Counted from the stretch's first letter, positions 8,969 to 16,296 are shown. The stretch: 33,269 nucleotides of DNA from CAYGWX01 sp964353855 [NCBI: uncultured bacterium] (GCA_964353855.1 CAYGWX010000021.1:1-33269), one strand, 5' to 3'. Notes: a model not told the origin generated them from the letters alone. Translations and numbers: made by a program.

Positions 8969-9626
8969 TTCTCTCTTCTCCTTTCTTCCTTCTCATTTCT
9001 CCCTCCTCACTGATCTTTAGGGGATCCTTTACCGCACGAATGAATGCTTTCATTTTTCGAGGGTCTTTCCGGCCCGGAGAGGCCTCGACCCCCCGGGCCA
9101 CGTCCACGGCATAAGGCCGAAGCCTCCGGACCGCCTCTCCCACGGTCTCAGAGGTCAGCCCCCCGGCCAGGAACACCTTTTTCCGGGCGACGACCCCGGC
9201 GGCCAGAGCAGGATCCCATCCCGGACCCGGACCTTTGGGGCTGTCCAGGAGCACCCAGGCCAGCGGATACCGCTCGACCGCGCGGAGGTCGCTTTCCCCT
9301 TTCACCTCGAAGACCTTGATCACGCAGGCCTCCTGCATTAGGGCGGCGGCATAATCCCCGTCCTCGCAGCCGTGCAGCTGGACCCATTGGAGGCGAAGCC
9401 TCCGGACGACGCTCCGGACCGCTTCCAGCGGTTCGTTGACGAAGACCCCCACCCAGGCCGCGGGATAGGGAAAACCTAAGAGGATCGCTTCGGCCTCTTC
9501 CGGGGTGACGCAGCGCGGGCTCTCGGAGAAGATCAGGCCCAGAAAATCGGCTCCCCAGCGGGCGGCCAGGAGCGCGTCCCCCCTCCGGGTGATCCCGCAG
9601 ATCTTTACCTTGGTGGGCTCGTCCAT
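8904..9626 (-). CDS. trpF: Phosphoribosylanthranilate isomerase
   Basis: 240 residues from the ATG at 9626, just inside the trpC 3' end (22-nt overlap). Longer upstream readings lie inside trpC and are not used. VKICGIT near the N-terminus carries the catalytic Cys; [14 protein letters not shown] and the C-terminal [11 protein letters not shown] phosphate-binding motif with the catalytic Asp are clear. The enzyme isomerises PRA to CdRP. The normal protein would end near AFIRAVK; the frame continues another ~36 Glu/Arg/Lys-rich residues through a polypurine tract into trpB. That tail may be non-functional or reflect a lost stop. Confidence 0.93.
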   Translation of the reverse strand: MDEPTKVKICGITRRGDALLAARWGADFLGLIFSESPRCVTPEEAEAILLGFPYPAAWVGVFVNEPLEAVRSVVRRLRLQWVQLHGCEDGDYAAALMQEACVIKVFEVKGESDLRAVERYPLAWVLLDSPKGPGPGWDPALAAGVVARKKVFLAGGLTSETVGEAVRRLRPYAVDVARGVEASPGRKDPRKMKAFIRAVKDPLKISEEGEMRRKKGEERNEEREKDARRLPLHPERMGED

Positions 9627-10390
9627 GACCTGAGCAGCGCTTCCGGGTCCGCGGACCTCACCAGGGCCTCCCCGACCAGGCAGGCATCGTACCCCAGGGA
9701 CACCAGGGCTTGAGCCTCTTCCCGGGTGTGGACTCCGCTCTCCGCGATCTTCACCGCCTCCGCCGGAAGGTCCCGGGCCATCTCCCGGCACCGTCTCTCA
9801 TCCACCCGGAAGGTTTTCAAACACCTCCGGTTGACCCCGATCGCCCGCACCGTTCCCCGCTGGGCCCGATTCAGGTCCCCGCCGTCATGGACCTCGACCA
9901 CTGGCGTCATCCCCAGGTCCAGGGCCAGGGCGTGCAGGTCCTGATACCGGCCGTCCTCCAGGATGGCGGGGATCAGAAGCACGGCGTCCGCCCCGTGAAC
10001 CCGCGCCTCGTGCACCTGGTAAGGGTCGATGATGAAATCCTTGCACAGGATCGGCAGCCGCGTGGCCGCCCGCGCGGTCAAGAGGTCTTCGAACGAACCT
10101 TTAAAATAACGCTCCTCGGTCAAGACCGAGATCGCCCTCGCTCCCCCCCCTTCATAGGCCCGGGCGAAGCGGGCGGGGTCCAGGCCTTTCCGGATCATGC
10201 CCCTGGACGGGGAGGCCCGTTTGACCTCGGCGATGATCGCCAGGCCTGCCCGTTGCCTGAGGCTCTCTTCCAGGCGCCCTCCGGGGTGCGCCGGAAGGCA
10301 GTCCTTCAAGGCCCGAAGGGGAACCCTCCGCCTGACCCGCCTCAGGCGCTCGCGCTGGGCCTCGAGGATCTTCTCAAGCCAGCCGTTCAC
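9605..10390 (-). CDS. trpC: Indole-3-glycerol phosphate synthase
   Basis: 261 residues, the normal size for a monofunctional TrpC, which closes the indole ring of CdRP. Visible motifs: IIAEVKRASPSRG (substrate-binding Lys), ILCKDFIIDPYQ (catalytic Lys), VVEVHDGGD, the Asn-containing IGVNRRCLKTF, and ESGVHTREE. It starts with GTG and overlaps the trpD end by 17 nt, so translation is coupled. The next gene, trpF, overlaps its 3' end. The trpC and trpF functions are separate proteins here, unlike the fused TrpCF of enterics. Confidence 0.96.
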   Translation of the reverse strand: MNGWLEKILEAQRERLRRVRRRVPLRALKDCLPAHPGGRLEESLRQRAGLAIIAEVKRASPSRGMIRKGLDPARFARAYEGGGARAISVLTEERYFKGSFEDLLTARAATRLPILCKDFIIDPYQVHEARVHGADAVLLIPAILEDGRYQDLHALALDLGMTPVVEVHDGGDLNRAQRGTVRAIGVNRRCLKTFRVDERRCREMARDLPAEAVKIAESGVHTREEAQALVSLGYDACLVGEALVRSADPEALLRSWTSPPR

Positions 10391-11393
10391 AGGGCCGTTT
10401 CTCCTGGAGCGTCTCGACCAGGCCCAGGGCTCTCCCGGAATCGATGGCTTCCCGGGCCAGGTCGAACCCCTCCCGCAGGGTCGCCGCGCGCCGGCAGGCG
10501 AGGAAGGCCAGGCCGGCGTTGAGCACCACCGCGTCCCTCAAGGGCCCCGGCTTTCCCCGCAGCAGGTCCTCAGCCAGCTCCGCGTTTCGCGCGGGAGCCC
10601 CGCCCTGCAGCGCCGAAAGCGCGCAGCGCGGAAAGCCCAGGTCCCCGGGGTCGTGGCGCTCCTCCCTGACCCCCCCCTTCTCGACCCGGAACAGGCGGAA
10701 AGGCCCGGCCGGGGTGGCCTCATCCCAGCCGCAGTCGGAATGGACCAGCACCGCCCCCGGACGCCCGTCGCGGGACAGCACCTCGGCCAGGAGCAGCGCC
10801 TTCTCCCGGGAGTACACCCCGATCAGCTGGTGCTCCGGGCTGCAGGGGTTGGTCAGGGGGCCGAGCAGGTTGAACACCGTCCTGACCCCCAGGTCCCTGC
10901 GGACCGGGGCCACGGCCTTCATCGCCGGATGATAAGACGGGGCGAACAGGAAGGCGAACGACCCTGCGCCCAGGGCCTCCTCCACCTCCTCCGGGGTCCA
11001 GGCGGCGCGGATGCCCAAAGCCTCCAGGAGGTCCGCGCTTCCGGTCTGGCTGGAGACGGCCCGGTTCCCGTGCTTCGCGACCGGCACCCCGGCCCCGGCC
11101 AGGACCAGAGCGGCCATTGTGGAGAGGTTGAAGCTTCCGCTGCCGTCGCCCCCGGTCCCGCAGGTGTCCATCAGGGATTTTGAGGATACGTCGGGCTTCA
11201 ACGCCCTCCTCCGCATGGCCCTCGCGAACCCCAGGATCTCCTCGGTGGTCTCGCCCCTGACCCGCAGGGCGGATAGGAGTCCCCCGACCTGGGCCGGATT
11301 CCCCTCCCCGTCCATGATCGCCAAAAGCAGGCTTTCAGCCTCTTCTGCGCTCAGGAACCCCCGGTTCAGGACCTTCTCCAGATAAGGACGCAC
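10374..11393 (-). CDS. trpD: Anthranilate phosphoribosyltransferase
   Basis: 339 residues. TrpD transfers phosphoribose from PRPP to anthranilate. The PRPP-binding DTCGTGGDGSGSFNLST and KHGNRAVSSQTGSADLLE motifs are intact, and DLGVRTVFNLLGPLTNP is also conserved. It begins with GTG 4 nt after the trpG stop. It is not fused to trpG. The Ala/Gly/Leu-rich C-terminus overlaps trpC by 17 nt. Confidence 0.97.
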   Translation of the reverse strand: MRPYLEKVLNRGFLSAEEAESLLLAIMDGEGNPAQVGGLLSALRVRGETTEEILGFARAMRRRALKPDVSSKSLMDTCGTGGDGSGSFNLSTMAALVLAGAGVPVAKHGNRAVSSQTGSADLLEALGIRAAWTPEEVEEALGAGSFAFLFAPSYHPAMKAVAPVRRDLGVRTVFNLLGPLTNPCSPEHQLIGVYSREKALLLAEVLSRDGRPGAVLVHSDCGWDEATPAGPFRLFRVEKGGVREERHDPGDLGFPRCALSALQGGAPARNAELAEDLLRGKPGPLRDAVVLNAGLAFLACRRAATLREGFDLAREAIDSGRALGLVETLQEKRPCERLA

Positions 11394-11397
11394 GGGC

Positions 11398-11976
11398 TTA
11401 CCTCCCTTCCAGCTCCAGGAAATTCGACAGGATCTTCGTGCCCTCCCGGGTCAGGACGGACTCGGGATGGAACTGCACCCCCTCCACCGGACGGCCCTTC
11501 ATCCTCAAGCCCATGATCTCCCCGTCCGAGGTATAGGCCGAGATCTCGAACTCCGGGGGCAGGCCCTCCTCCAGGACCAGGAGCGAATGGTAGCGCGTGG
11601 CCTCGAACGGGCTGGGCACTCCCTCGTAAATCCCCTGCTGGTCGTGATAGACCGGAGAGGTCTTGCCGTGCATTACCCGGGGGGCGCGGTCCACCGTCCC
11701 TCCCCAGACCTGGGCCAGGGCCTGATGGCCCAGGCAGACCCCCAGGATGGGGATCCGGTCGTGGAAGAGCTTGAGGAGCTTGCCGGTGATCCCGGCGTCC
11801 TCGGGCCGGCCGGGCCCGGGCGAGATCACCAGATGGGTGGGGCCGGCCTCCAGGGCCTCCTCCGCGCTCAAGCAGTCGTTCCGGGCCACCACGACCTCGG
11901 CCCCCAGCACCCTCAGGGCCTGATAGAGGTTGTAGGTGAAGGAGTCGTAATTGTCGATGAGCAGGGCTTTCCTCAT
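11398..11976 (-). CDS. trpG: Anthranilate synthase component II (glutamine amidotransferase)
   Basis: About 192 residues from the ATG at 11976, which follows the trpE TGA by one nucleotide (TGAGATG) and begins with the canonical RKALLIDNYDSFTYNL. An alternative start six codons upstream lies inside trpE and is less likely. The catalytic Cys is in LGVCLGHQAL, and the His-Glu pair in VQFHPESVLT. It supplies ammonia from glutamine to TrpE; in some bacteria the same subunit also serves 4-amino-4-deoxychorismate synthase (PabA). Placement inside trp supports the trpG label. Confidence 0.95.
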   Translation of the reverse strand: MRKALLIDNYDSFTYNLYQALRVLGAEVVVARNDCLSAEEALEAGPTHLVISPGPGRPEDAGITGKLLKLFHDRIPILGVCLGHQALAQVWGGTVDRAPRVMHGKTSPVYHDQQGIYEGVPSPFEATRYHSLLVLEEGLPPEFEISAYTSDGEIMGLRMKGRPVEGVQFHPESVLTREGTKILSNFLELEGR

Positions 11977-11977
11977 C

Positions 11978-13465
11978 TCACAGCTCCCCGGCAAGCTCCA
12001 GGGCGCGGAACATCCCCCGGGCCTTGTTCAAGACCTCCTCGTGCTCCCGCTCGGGGTGCGAATCGGCCACGATCCCGGCCCCGGCCTGGAGGGTGTAGCG
12101 GCCTCCGGAGAACAGCAGGGTGCGGATCAGGATGGCGTGGTCCATGTCCCCGTTGAACCCGAAATAGCCTACCGAACCGGCGTACGGCCCCCTCCGCTCG
12201 CCCTCCAGCTCCTCGATCAACTCCATCGCCCGGACCTTGGGCGCCCCGCTCACGGTCCCAGCCGGGAACGCGGCCCGGAACACGTCGAACAGGTCCTTCC
12301 CGCCGGCCTCCAGGGTCCCGGTGACCGTGGAGGCGATGTGCATCACGTGCGAGTAGCTCTCCACGGCCATGAAGTCCCTCACCCGGACCGTGCCCGGAAG
12401 GGCCACCCGGCCGACGTCGTTCCGCGCCAGGTCCACGAGCATCACGTGCTCGGAGCGCTCCTTTTCGTCCCCGAGCAGGGACTGCCGTAGAGCCAGGTCC
12501 TCTGCCGGGTCCTTTCCCCTCGGACGGGTCCCGGCGATCGCCCGCACCAGGATCTCTCCCCGGTCCAGCCGCACCAGGGTCTCCGGAGAGGACCCCGCTA
12601 TCTGGAGGAAGCCCAGGTCGAGGTAGTACATGTAGGGCGAGGGGTTCACCATCCGCAGCGCCCGGTAGGCCTGAAAGGGGTCGCTGTCCGTCTCCCCCTG
12701 GAAGCGGATGGAGGGCACGATCTGATAGGCGTCCCCGGCCAGGATGTGCTCCCGGGCCCGGGTCACCATCCCGCAGAACTCCGTCTTGGTTTTGTTCGGC
12801 CGGGGAGCCGAGGAGCTCCTGGAGGGCGGGGGCGAGGCCGTCCCCTTCTGCAGCTGGCGGACGAGGTCCCGCACCCACCGCTCCTCCTCATCCGGAGACC
12901 CCAGGTAGAGGATGCGCATCACGTGCCTGCGGTGGTCGAAAGCCAGGATCCCCTTGGGGACCACGAACGCGGCCAGGGGGTACCCGAGCACGTCCCGGGC
13001 CGTCCCGGGAAGCCGCTCGATGAAGCGGACCATATCGTAGGCCGCGTACCCGACCAGCCCTCCCCCCAATCCGGACCGCCCGTCCTCCCCGCCCGCATCA
13101 GGGCGGAGCCGGCCCTGGTCCTCGAAAAACCCGCGCAGCAGGTCGAAGGGATTCTGATCCCCCAGGGGGATGCGGCACCGGACCCCTCCCGCGTCGGTTT
13201 CCACGGCGTCCCCATCGATCCGGACCGCGGCCTGCGCCTCCAGCCCGATGTACGAATAGCGTGCCGAGCCCTCCCCGCCCTCCACGCTCTCCAGCAGGAA
13301 CAGGGGGTTCCGCGAACGCAGCTTGAGGAACGCAGAGACCGGCGTGTCCAGGTCCATGGGGATCTCCGTCTTCCCGGACGCCTTCGTCTTTCCATGGACG
13401 GTTCGGGACATCCTACCCCTCTGGACGGTTTGGGGCATCGTCCTGCTTTCCACGGTTCGGGGCAT
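11978..13465 (-). CDS. trpE: Anthranilate synthase component I
   Basis: About 495 residues. TrpE makes anthranilate from chorismate and ammonia. The chorismate-binding domain is complete: IAGTRPRGKDPAED, LVDLARNDVGRV, PAGTVSGAPKVRAMELI and the terminal AGAGIVADSHPEREHEE. The LLES element (FLLESVEGG) needed for tryptophan feedback inhibition is present. The start is uncertain: ATGs at 13471, 13465, 13438, 13411 and 13357 are in frame, and the three from 13465 to 13411 lie in a 27-nt tandem repeat carrying its own purine-rich ribosome site. The usual VPVYREI-type strand before the DLDTPVSAFLKL motif is missing, replaced by the repeat-encoded sequence. It is controlled by the upstream attenuator. 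Confidence 0.95.
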   Translation of the reverse strand: MPRTVESRTMPQTVQRGRMSRTVHGKTKASGKTEIPMDLDTPVSAFLKLRSRNPLFLLESVEGGEGSARYSYIGLEAQAAVRIDGDAVETDAGGVRCRIPLGDQNPFDLLRGFFEDQGRLRPDAGGEDGRSGLGGGLVGYAAYDMVRFIERLPGTARDVLGYPLAAFVVPKGILAFDHRRHVMRILYLGSPDEEERWVRDLVRQLQKGTASPPPSRSSSAPRPNKTKTEFCGMVTRAREHILAGDAYQIVPSIRFQGETDSDPFQAYRALRMVNPSPYMYYLDLGFLQIAGSSPETLVRLDRGEILVRAIAGTRPRGKDPAEDLALRQSLLGDEKERSEHVMLVDLARNDVGRVALPGTVRVRDFMAVESYSHVMHIASTVTGTLEAGGKDLFDVFRAAFPAGTVSGAPKVRAMELIEELEGERRGPYAGSVGYFGFNGDMDHAILIRTLLFSGGRYTLQAGAGIVADSHPEREHEEVLNKARGMFRALELAGEL

Positions 13466-13519
13466 TTTCATCCTCTCGACATTTCGAGGTCGTCTTTCTC
13501 CCGACTGTTTGTGCCATCG
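13398..13519 (-). repeat. Degenerate 27-nt tandem repeats spanning the trpE start
   Basis: Five units begin at plus-strand positions 13398, 13425, 13452, 13479 and 13504 (periods 27, 27, 27, 25). The common core on the minus strand is ATG-CCCC(G/A)AACCGTC, preceded by GAAAGCAGGACG-like purine sequence. ATGs occur at 13411, 13438, 13465 and 13517; the fourth unit has lost its ATG. The 27-nt spacing preserves the trpE frame for three units, giving MPRTV, MPQTV and MSRTV. The outermost ATG (13517) opens a 34-codon ORF whose TAG ends at 13413, one nucleotide before the ATG at 13411. Confidence 0.75.
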
Positions 13520-13540
13520 TCCTTCTCTCCACCGGACGAA

Positions 13541-13585
13541 AATATTAAAAAGCCAAAACCCGCCGGGATCGAATCCAGGCGGGTT
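13541..13585 (-). terminator. trp attenuator terminator hairpin
   Basis: Stem AACCCGCC (13557-13564) / GGCGGGTT (13578-13585), extended inside by GGAT/ATCC (13566-13569 / 13573-13576). On the minus strand it is followed by TTTTGGCTTTTTAATATTTT. It lies between the trpL leader peptide and trpE and is a rho-independent terminator in a leader position, i.e. the 3:4 hairpin of a classical attenuator. Confidence 0.9.
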
Positions 13586-13646
13586 CCGCTGTGGTGTGTT
13601 GAGCTTTTAGCTGTCTAAAAGAGACTGAACACGGCCACGGACCCCC
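13581..13646 (-). promoter_or_regulatory. trp antiterminator pairing
   Basis: Minus-strand GGGGGTCCGTGG (13646-13635) can pair with CCACAGCGGAACCC (13594-13581). The latter includes the first bases of the terminator's 5' arm, so the two structures exclude each other. A separate hairpin, CCTGG..GGGC / GCCC..CCAGG (minus 13682-13670 with 13656-13645), covers the Trp codons and part of the antiterminator strand, corresponding to the 1:2 pause hairpin. Confidence 0.75.
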
Positions 13647-13707
13647 TGGAATGGGCGCACCACCACCAAGCCCAGGTCCAGGAGTTCGAGAGGCCGTTAT
13701 TCGTCAT
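13615..13707 (-). CDS. trpL: trp operon leader peptide (30 aa, five Trp codons)
   Basis: ATG at 13707, TAG ending at 13615. The 30-residue product contains SNSWTWAWWWCAH: five tryptophans within seven residues, three of them consecutive. It lies about 60 nt after the predicted transcription start and about 30 nt before a rho-independent terminator that precedes trpE. This is the arrangement of ribosome-mediated transcription attenuation: stalling at the Trp codons when charged tRNA-Trp is scarce frees the downstream strand to form the antiterminator. The ribosome site is weak. The peptide is too short for standard ORF calling. No other function is expected. Confidence 0.92.
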   Translation of the reverse strand: MTNNGLSNSWTWAWWWCAHSRGSVAVFSLF

Positions 13708-13773
13708 GTCGTGCTGGTTTGAAAGGGTTCTCTTTGGTTTTTTCTAAAATTATTGTTAAATACGTGAGCGAAC

Positions 13774-13802
13774 ATTATATACAAATCCCCGGGGTTTGTC
13801 AA
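13774..13802 (-). promoter_or_regulatory. Consensus sigma-70 promoter of the trp operon
   Basis: TTGACA (13802-13797) and TATAAT (13779-13774) with the optimal 17-bp spacing on the minus strand. The start is predicted near 13767. The spacer holds the palindrome ACAAA-T-CCCCGGGG-TTTGT (13781-13799), and a second CCCCGGGG lies just upstream of the -35 (13804-13811). Confidence 0.92.
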
Positions 13803-13811
13803 GCCCCGGGG
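13787..13811 (-). repeat. Duplicated CCCCGGGG palindrome around the trp -35 box
   Basis: CCCCGGGG at 13787-13794 and again at 13804-13811, separated by 9 bp. Because each is palindromic, the two can fold as an 8-bp hairpin in RNA transcribed from the propeller gene upstream (stop at 13888), followed on the minus strand by ATTTGT. It may serve as that gene's terminator, as a protein operator over the trp promoter, or both. Confidence 0.5.
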
Positions 13812-13887
13812 TGATTTTTTTAAAAAATCCATTCCCCCCGTATCTCCAGCTCTGGAGGGAAAGGGTCCCAATCTCCCGTGTCGCCTC

Positions 13888-15090
13888 TCAGCGGATCTTG
13901 ACGATCCTCAAGGGCCTGGCGTCCTGGTTGACGGACTCCAGGAAATAGACCCCGGGTGCCAGGTCGGCTCCGATCCGGTCGCCCGGGTATGTCCTCACCT
14001 GCCTCCCGGAGACGTCGTAGAGGGCAAAGCGTTCGGCCTCGTGCCCGGGGATCCTGGCGGACGAACGGAAGGGGTTCGGGCTGGCCTTGAATCCGGTCAT
14101 CGGATTCCGTTCTTCGCCCCCCGGCCTTTCTTCCACGCCGATCCCGCCGTCCGTGGTCTTGAGGATCGTGCTGCCCGAACCGCTCCCCCCCGCGATGTAG
14201 CCGGTCTGGGCATTGGTCGGGAAATAGACGCTGTTCAGGATGTTGGAGGTCCCCGAGGCCTGGGTGGTCCATGTCGCCCCCCCGTCCGTGGTCTTGCGGA
14301 TCAGGCCGCCCGCCCCGACCACCCACCCGGTCTGGGTATCCACCGGAAAACAGACCGCGGTGAGGGGGTTGCTCGTCCCCGAGGTCAGGGCCGCCCAGTT
14401 CGCCCCGCCGTCCGTGGTCTTGCGGATCGTTCCGTTGCTGCCCGTGAGGTATCCCGTCAGGGCATCCACCGGGAACTGCACGCCGGTTAGGACATTGGTC
14501 GTCCCCGAGGTCTGGGGGACCCAATTGGCGCCCCCGTCCGTGGTCTTGCGGATCGTGCCCGACCGGCCCACCGTGTACCCGGTCAGGGCATCCAGGGGGA
14601 AATGGACGGAGTTGAGCCAGTTCGTCGTGCCCGAGGTCTGCCGGGTCCAGGCCGCCCCCCCGTCCGTGGTCGCGAGGATCCTTCCCGAATCCCCCACCGC
14701 GTACCCGGTCAGGGCATTCACCGGGAACTGGACCGAGGAGAGCCCGTTGGTCGTCCCCGAGGTCTGGGGGGCCCAGGTGGCGCCCCCGTTCGTGGTCGCG
14801 AGGATGGTGCCCCCTCCGCCCACGGCGTACCCGGTCAGGACGTCCACCGGGAAATGAACGGAGTTCAGGGTGCTGGTCACGCCCGAGGTCTGGGGGCCCC
14901 AGTTGGCGCCCCCGTTCGTGGTCGCGACGATGGTGCCGCTGAAACCCACCACGAAGCCGGTCTGGGCATCCACCGGGAAATGGACGGAGGAAAGGGCAAA
15001 GGCGGCCCCGGAGTTCTGAGACACCCAGCCCGCGAACGACAGGGCGGGGATGAGGAGAAAAAGTCCTGCAAGAGAGACCTGGCGTTTCAT
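13888..15090 (-). CDS. Secreted seven-repeat Ycf48/BNR-like beta-propeller with C-terminal sorting domain
   Basis: 400 residues. Signal peptide at 1-20 (LAGLFLLIPALSFA). Seven consecutive ~42-residue repeats follow, each of the form SG-T..L-SV-FPVDA-TGY-VG--GTI-KTTDGG--W, matching Ycf48-like/photosystem-assembly-type propeller blades; seven blades would close one ring. The last ~70 residues carry a FlgD-like/T9SS-type tail: SPNPF-like ASPNPFRSS, YDVSGRQV, APGVYFLESV and RIVKIR-stop. In the family, such tails direct secretion or surface attachment. AGGAGG lies 7 nt before the ATG, and a promoter about 120 nt upstream. The ligand is unknown; the blades are not informative about function. Confidence 0.88.
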   Translation of the reverse strand: MKRQVSLAGLFLLIPALSFAGWVSQNSGAAFALSSVHFPVDAQTGFVVGFSGTIVATTNGGANWGPQTSGVTSTLNSVHFPVDVLTGYAVGGGGTILATTNGGATWAPQTSGTTNGLSSVQFPVNALTGYAVGDSGRILATTDGGAAWTRQTSGTTNWLNSVHFPLDALTGYTVGRSGTIRKTTDGGANWVPQTSGTTNVLTGVQFPVDALTGYLTGSNGTIRKTTDGGANWAALTSGTSNPLTAVCFPVDTQTGWVVGAGGLIRKTTDGGATWTTQASGTSNILNSVYFPTNAQTGYIAGGSGSGSTILKTTDGGIGVEERPGGEERNPMTGFKASPNPFRSSARIPGHEAERFALYDVSGRQVRTYPGDRIGADLAPGVYFLESVNQDARPLRIVKIR

Positions 15091-15400
15091 GGCAAACCTC
15101 CTGGTTAAAAAAACGTCGTCATTCCGTCCGGTGGCCGGATGTCCTTTGATCCTTTGCGATTATTCCTGGCGATGACGATCCCGACCGGCCCGGGGCTTTC
15201 CGATCGATGAGCCCTTTGATTGTAGCACGTTGGGGAGGAAAAAACAAGTGAACAAGGGACCGGGAGGCTTGGGTGGAGGAGTCCGGAGAATGAGCCTCAT
15301 GACGCGGGGCGCACGGGACAAGGCTTAAAGCTCCCGGGACGGAAGCACCGGAACCCTGAGCGCCGCCTCCCGTGAACGGCGGAAAAAAGACGGGGCGAGC
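15091..15400. other. Intergenic region between propeller and acetyltransferase
   Basis: 310 bp holding the propeller promoter (15219-15247) and about 150 bp in which I see no gene. A CCGCC/GGCGG inverted repeat lies at about 15364-15381, but its A/T run is on the wrong side for a minus-strand terminator. Confidence 0.5.
15219..15247 (-). promoter_or_regulatory. Extended -10 promoter of the seven-repeat propeller gene
   Basis: TTGTTT (15247-15242), 17-bp spacer, TACAAT (15224-15219) preceded by TGC, on the minus strand. The start is predicted near 15212, giving a leader of about 120 nt. Confidence 0.7.
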
Positions 15401-16039
15401 CTAAGGCTGAGACTGGGGACGGGCCGGGACCCCCACCACCTTGACCTCCCGCGGGACATCCTTCAGCACCACGGCCCCGGCGCCGACCACGCTCCAGGCC
15501 CCGACCTTGATCCCGGGCAGGACCACGGCCCCGATCCCGACCATTGCGCCCTCCTCCACGGTCACCTCACCGCCCAGGTGCGCTCCCGGCGCGATATGAA
15601 CGTGGTCCCCGATCGTGTTGTGGTGGTCCACGGTGCAGGAGGTGTTCAGGATGCAGTCCTCCCCGATCGTGCTGGCGGGGTTGACCACCACCCCTGCGCA
15701 GACCATCGTCCCGGGGCCGAGCCGGACCCCGGGGGCGACCAGGGCCCCGGGGTGCCGGGCCACGGCGAAGCGCTCGCCGCCCTGCTTCAGGCGGGCGTAA
15801 AGCTCGCTGCGCGCGCGGTTCTTCTCCAGGGCCACGACCACGGCATAGTGCGGGATGCGGGAAAGCTCGGCCAACCCGCCCAGGACGGACAGGCCGAGGA
15901 AGGCCTTCCCGGAGGCCTGGGGGTCGTCGTCCAGGTACCCCAAGGGCTCCAGGGACTGGCCCGCGCCCCGGGCGCGCATCAGGATGTCCGCCACCACCTG
16001 GGCATGCCCTCCGGAACCGATGATCACTATCTTCTGCAT
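15401..16039 (-). CDS. Sugar O/N-acetyltransferase of the NeuD/PglD family
   Basis: 212 residues, typical for the family. The N-terminus is a small Rossmann-like sugar-nucleotide domain (IVIIGSGGHAQVVADIL). From about residue 95 the sequence is a left-handed beta-helix of hexapeptide repeats (for example VAPGVRLGPGTMVCAG, IGEDCILNTSCTVDH). The catalytic-base histidine is expected at H139 or H140 in TVDHHNTIGDH, and GAHLGGEVTVEEGAMVG matches the acetyl-CoA-binding coils. Family members acetylate amino- or sialic-type sugars for glycans. The only other sugar gene is the dehydratase about 9 kb away, with no visible aminotransferase. It has its own promoter. Confidence 0.9.
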   Translation of the reverse strand: MQKIVIIGSGGHAQVVADILMRARGAGQSLEPLGYLDDDPQASGKAFLGLSVLGGLAELSRIPHYAVVVALEKNRARSELYARLKQGGERFAVARHPGALVAPGVRLGPGTMVCAGVVVNPASTIGEDCILNTSCTVDHHNTIGDHVHIAPGAHLGGEVTVEEGAMVGIGAVVLPGIKVGAWSVVGAGAVVLKDVPREVKVVGVPARPQSQP

Positions 16040-16190
16040 AAAAAAAGTCCTCCCAGTGAAACGTAACCGTTGAAACTTTTCCTAAAAAAAGGCTGTGACC
16101 GGCGAAAAGGAAAGCGACGATCCCCTCAGGTCAAATGTCCGGACCGGCCAAGACGGGTTTGCCAGGGACCTCACGGCCGCCCTTTTTGTA

Positions 16191-16219
16191 AGTATACCGA
16201 ACTCGGGAGGGAAAGTCAA
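16191..16219 (-). promoter_or_regulatory. Promoter of the acetyltransferase
   Basis: TTGACT (16219-16214), 17-bp spacer, TATACT (16196-16191) on the minus strand. The predicted leader is about 145 nt. Confidence 0.75.
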
Positions 16220-16262
16220 GAACCGGAACGGCGGTTGGGTGGGAAAGAGAGGGGTTCCCGGC

Positions 16263-16296
16263 AAAACGAAGAGACCCCGGAAGCGGGGCCTCTTCG
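16263..16296 (-). terminator. Orphan terminator-like hairpin
   Basis: CGAAGAGACCCCG (16267-16279) pairs with CGGGGCCTCTTCG (16284-16296) with one mismatch and a GAAG loop. On the minus strand it is followed by TTTTGCC. No minus-strand gene lies directly upstream; it may block antisense read-through from the PAS gene region into the acetyltransferase promoter. Confidence 0.6.

Noticed and set aside
13413-13517. 34-codon ORF between the attenuator and trpE as a second leader peptide
   Set aside because: It has no Trp codons and consists of the 27-nt repeats; kept only as part of the repeat finding, not as a gene.
13398-13519. CRISPR-like or TRAP-binding repeat array
   Set aside because: No unique spacers between units and no regular GAG/UAG triplet spacing as in TRAP sites; the units are directly adjacent and protein-coding.
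13560-13590. tRNA-like GGATCGAATCC element
   Set aside because: It is the loop and upper stem of the trp terminator; no acceptor, D or anticodon arms around it.
15360-15385. Terminator of the acetyltransferase gene (CCGCC/GGCGG)
   Set aside because: The T-run would precede, not follow, the hairpin on the minus strand.
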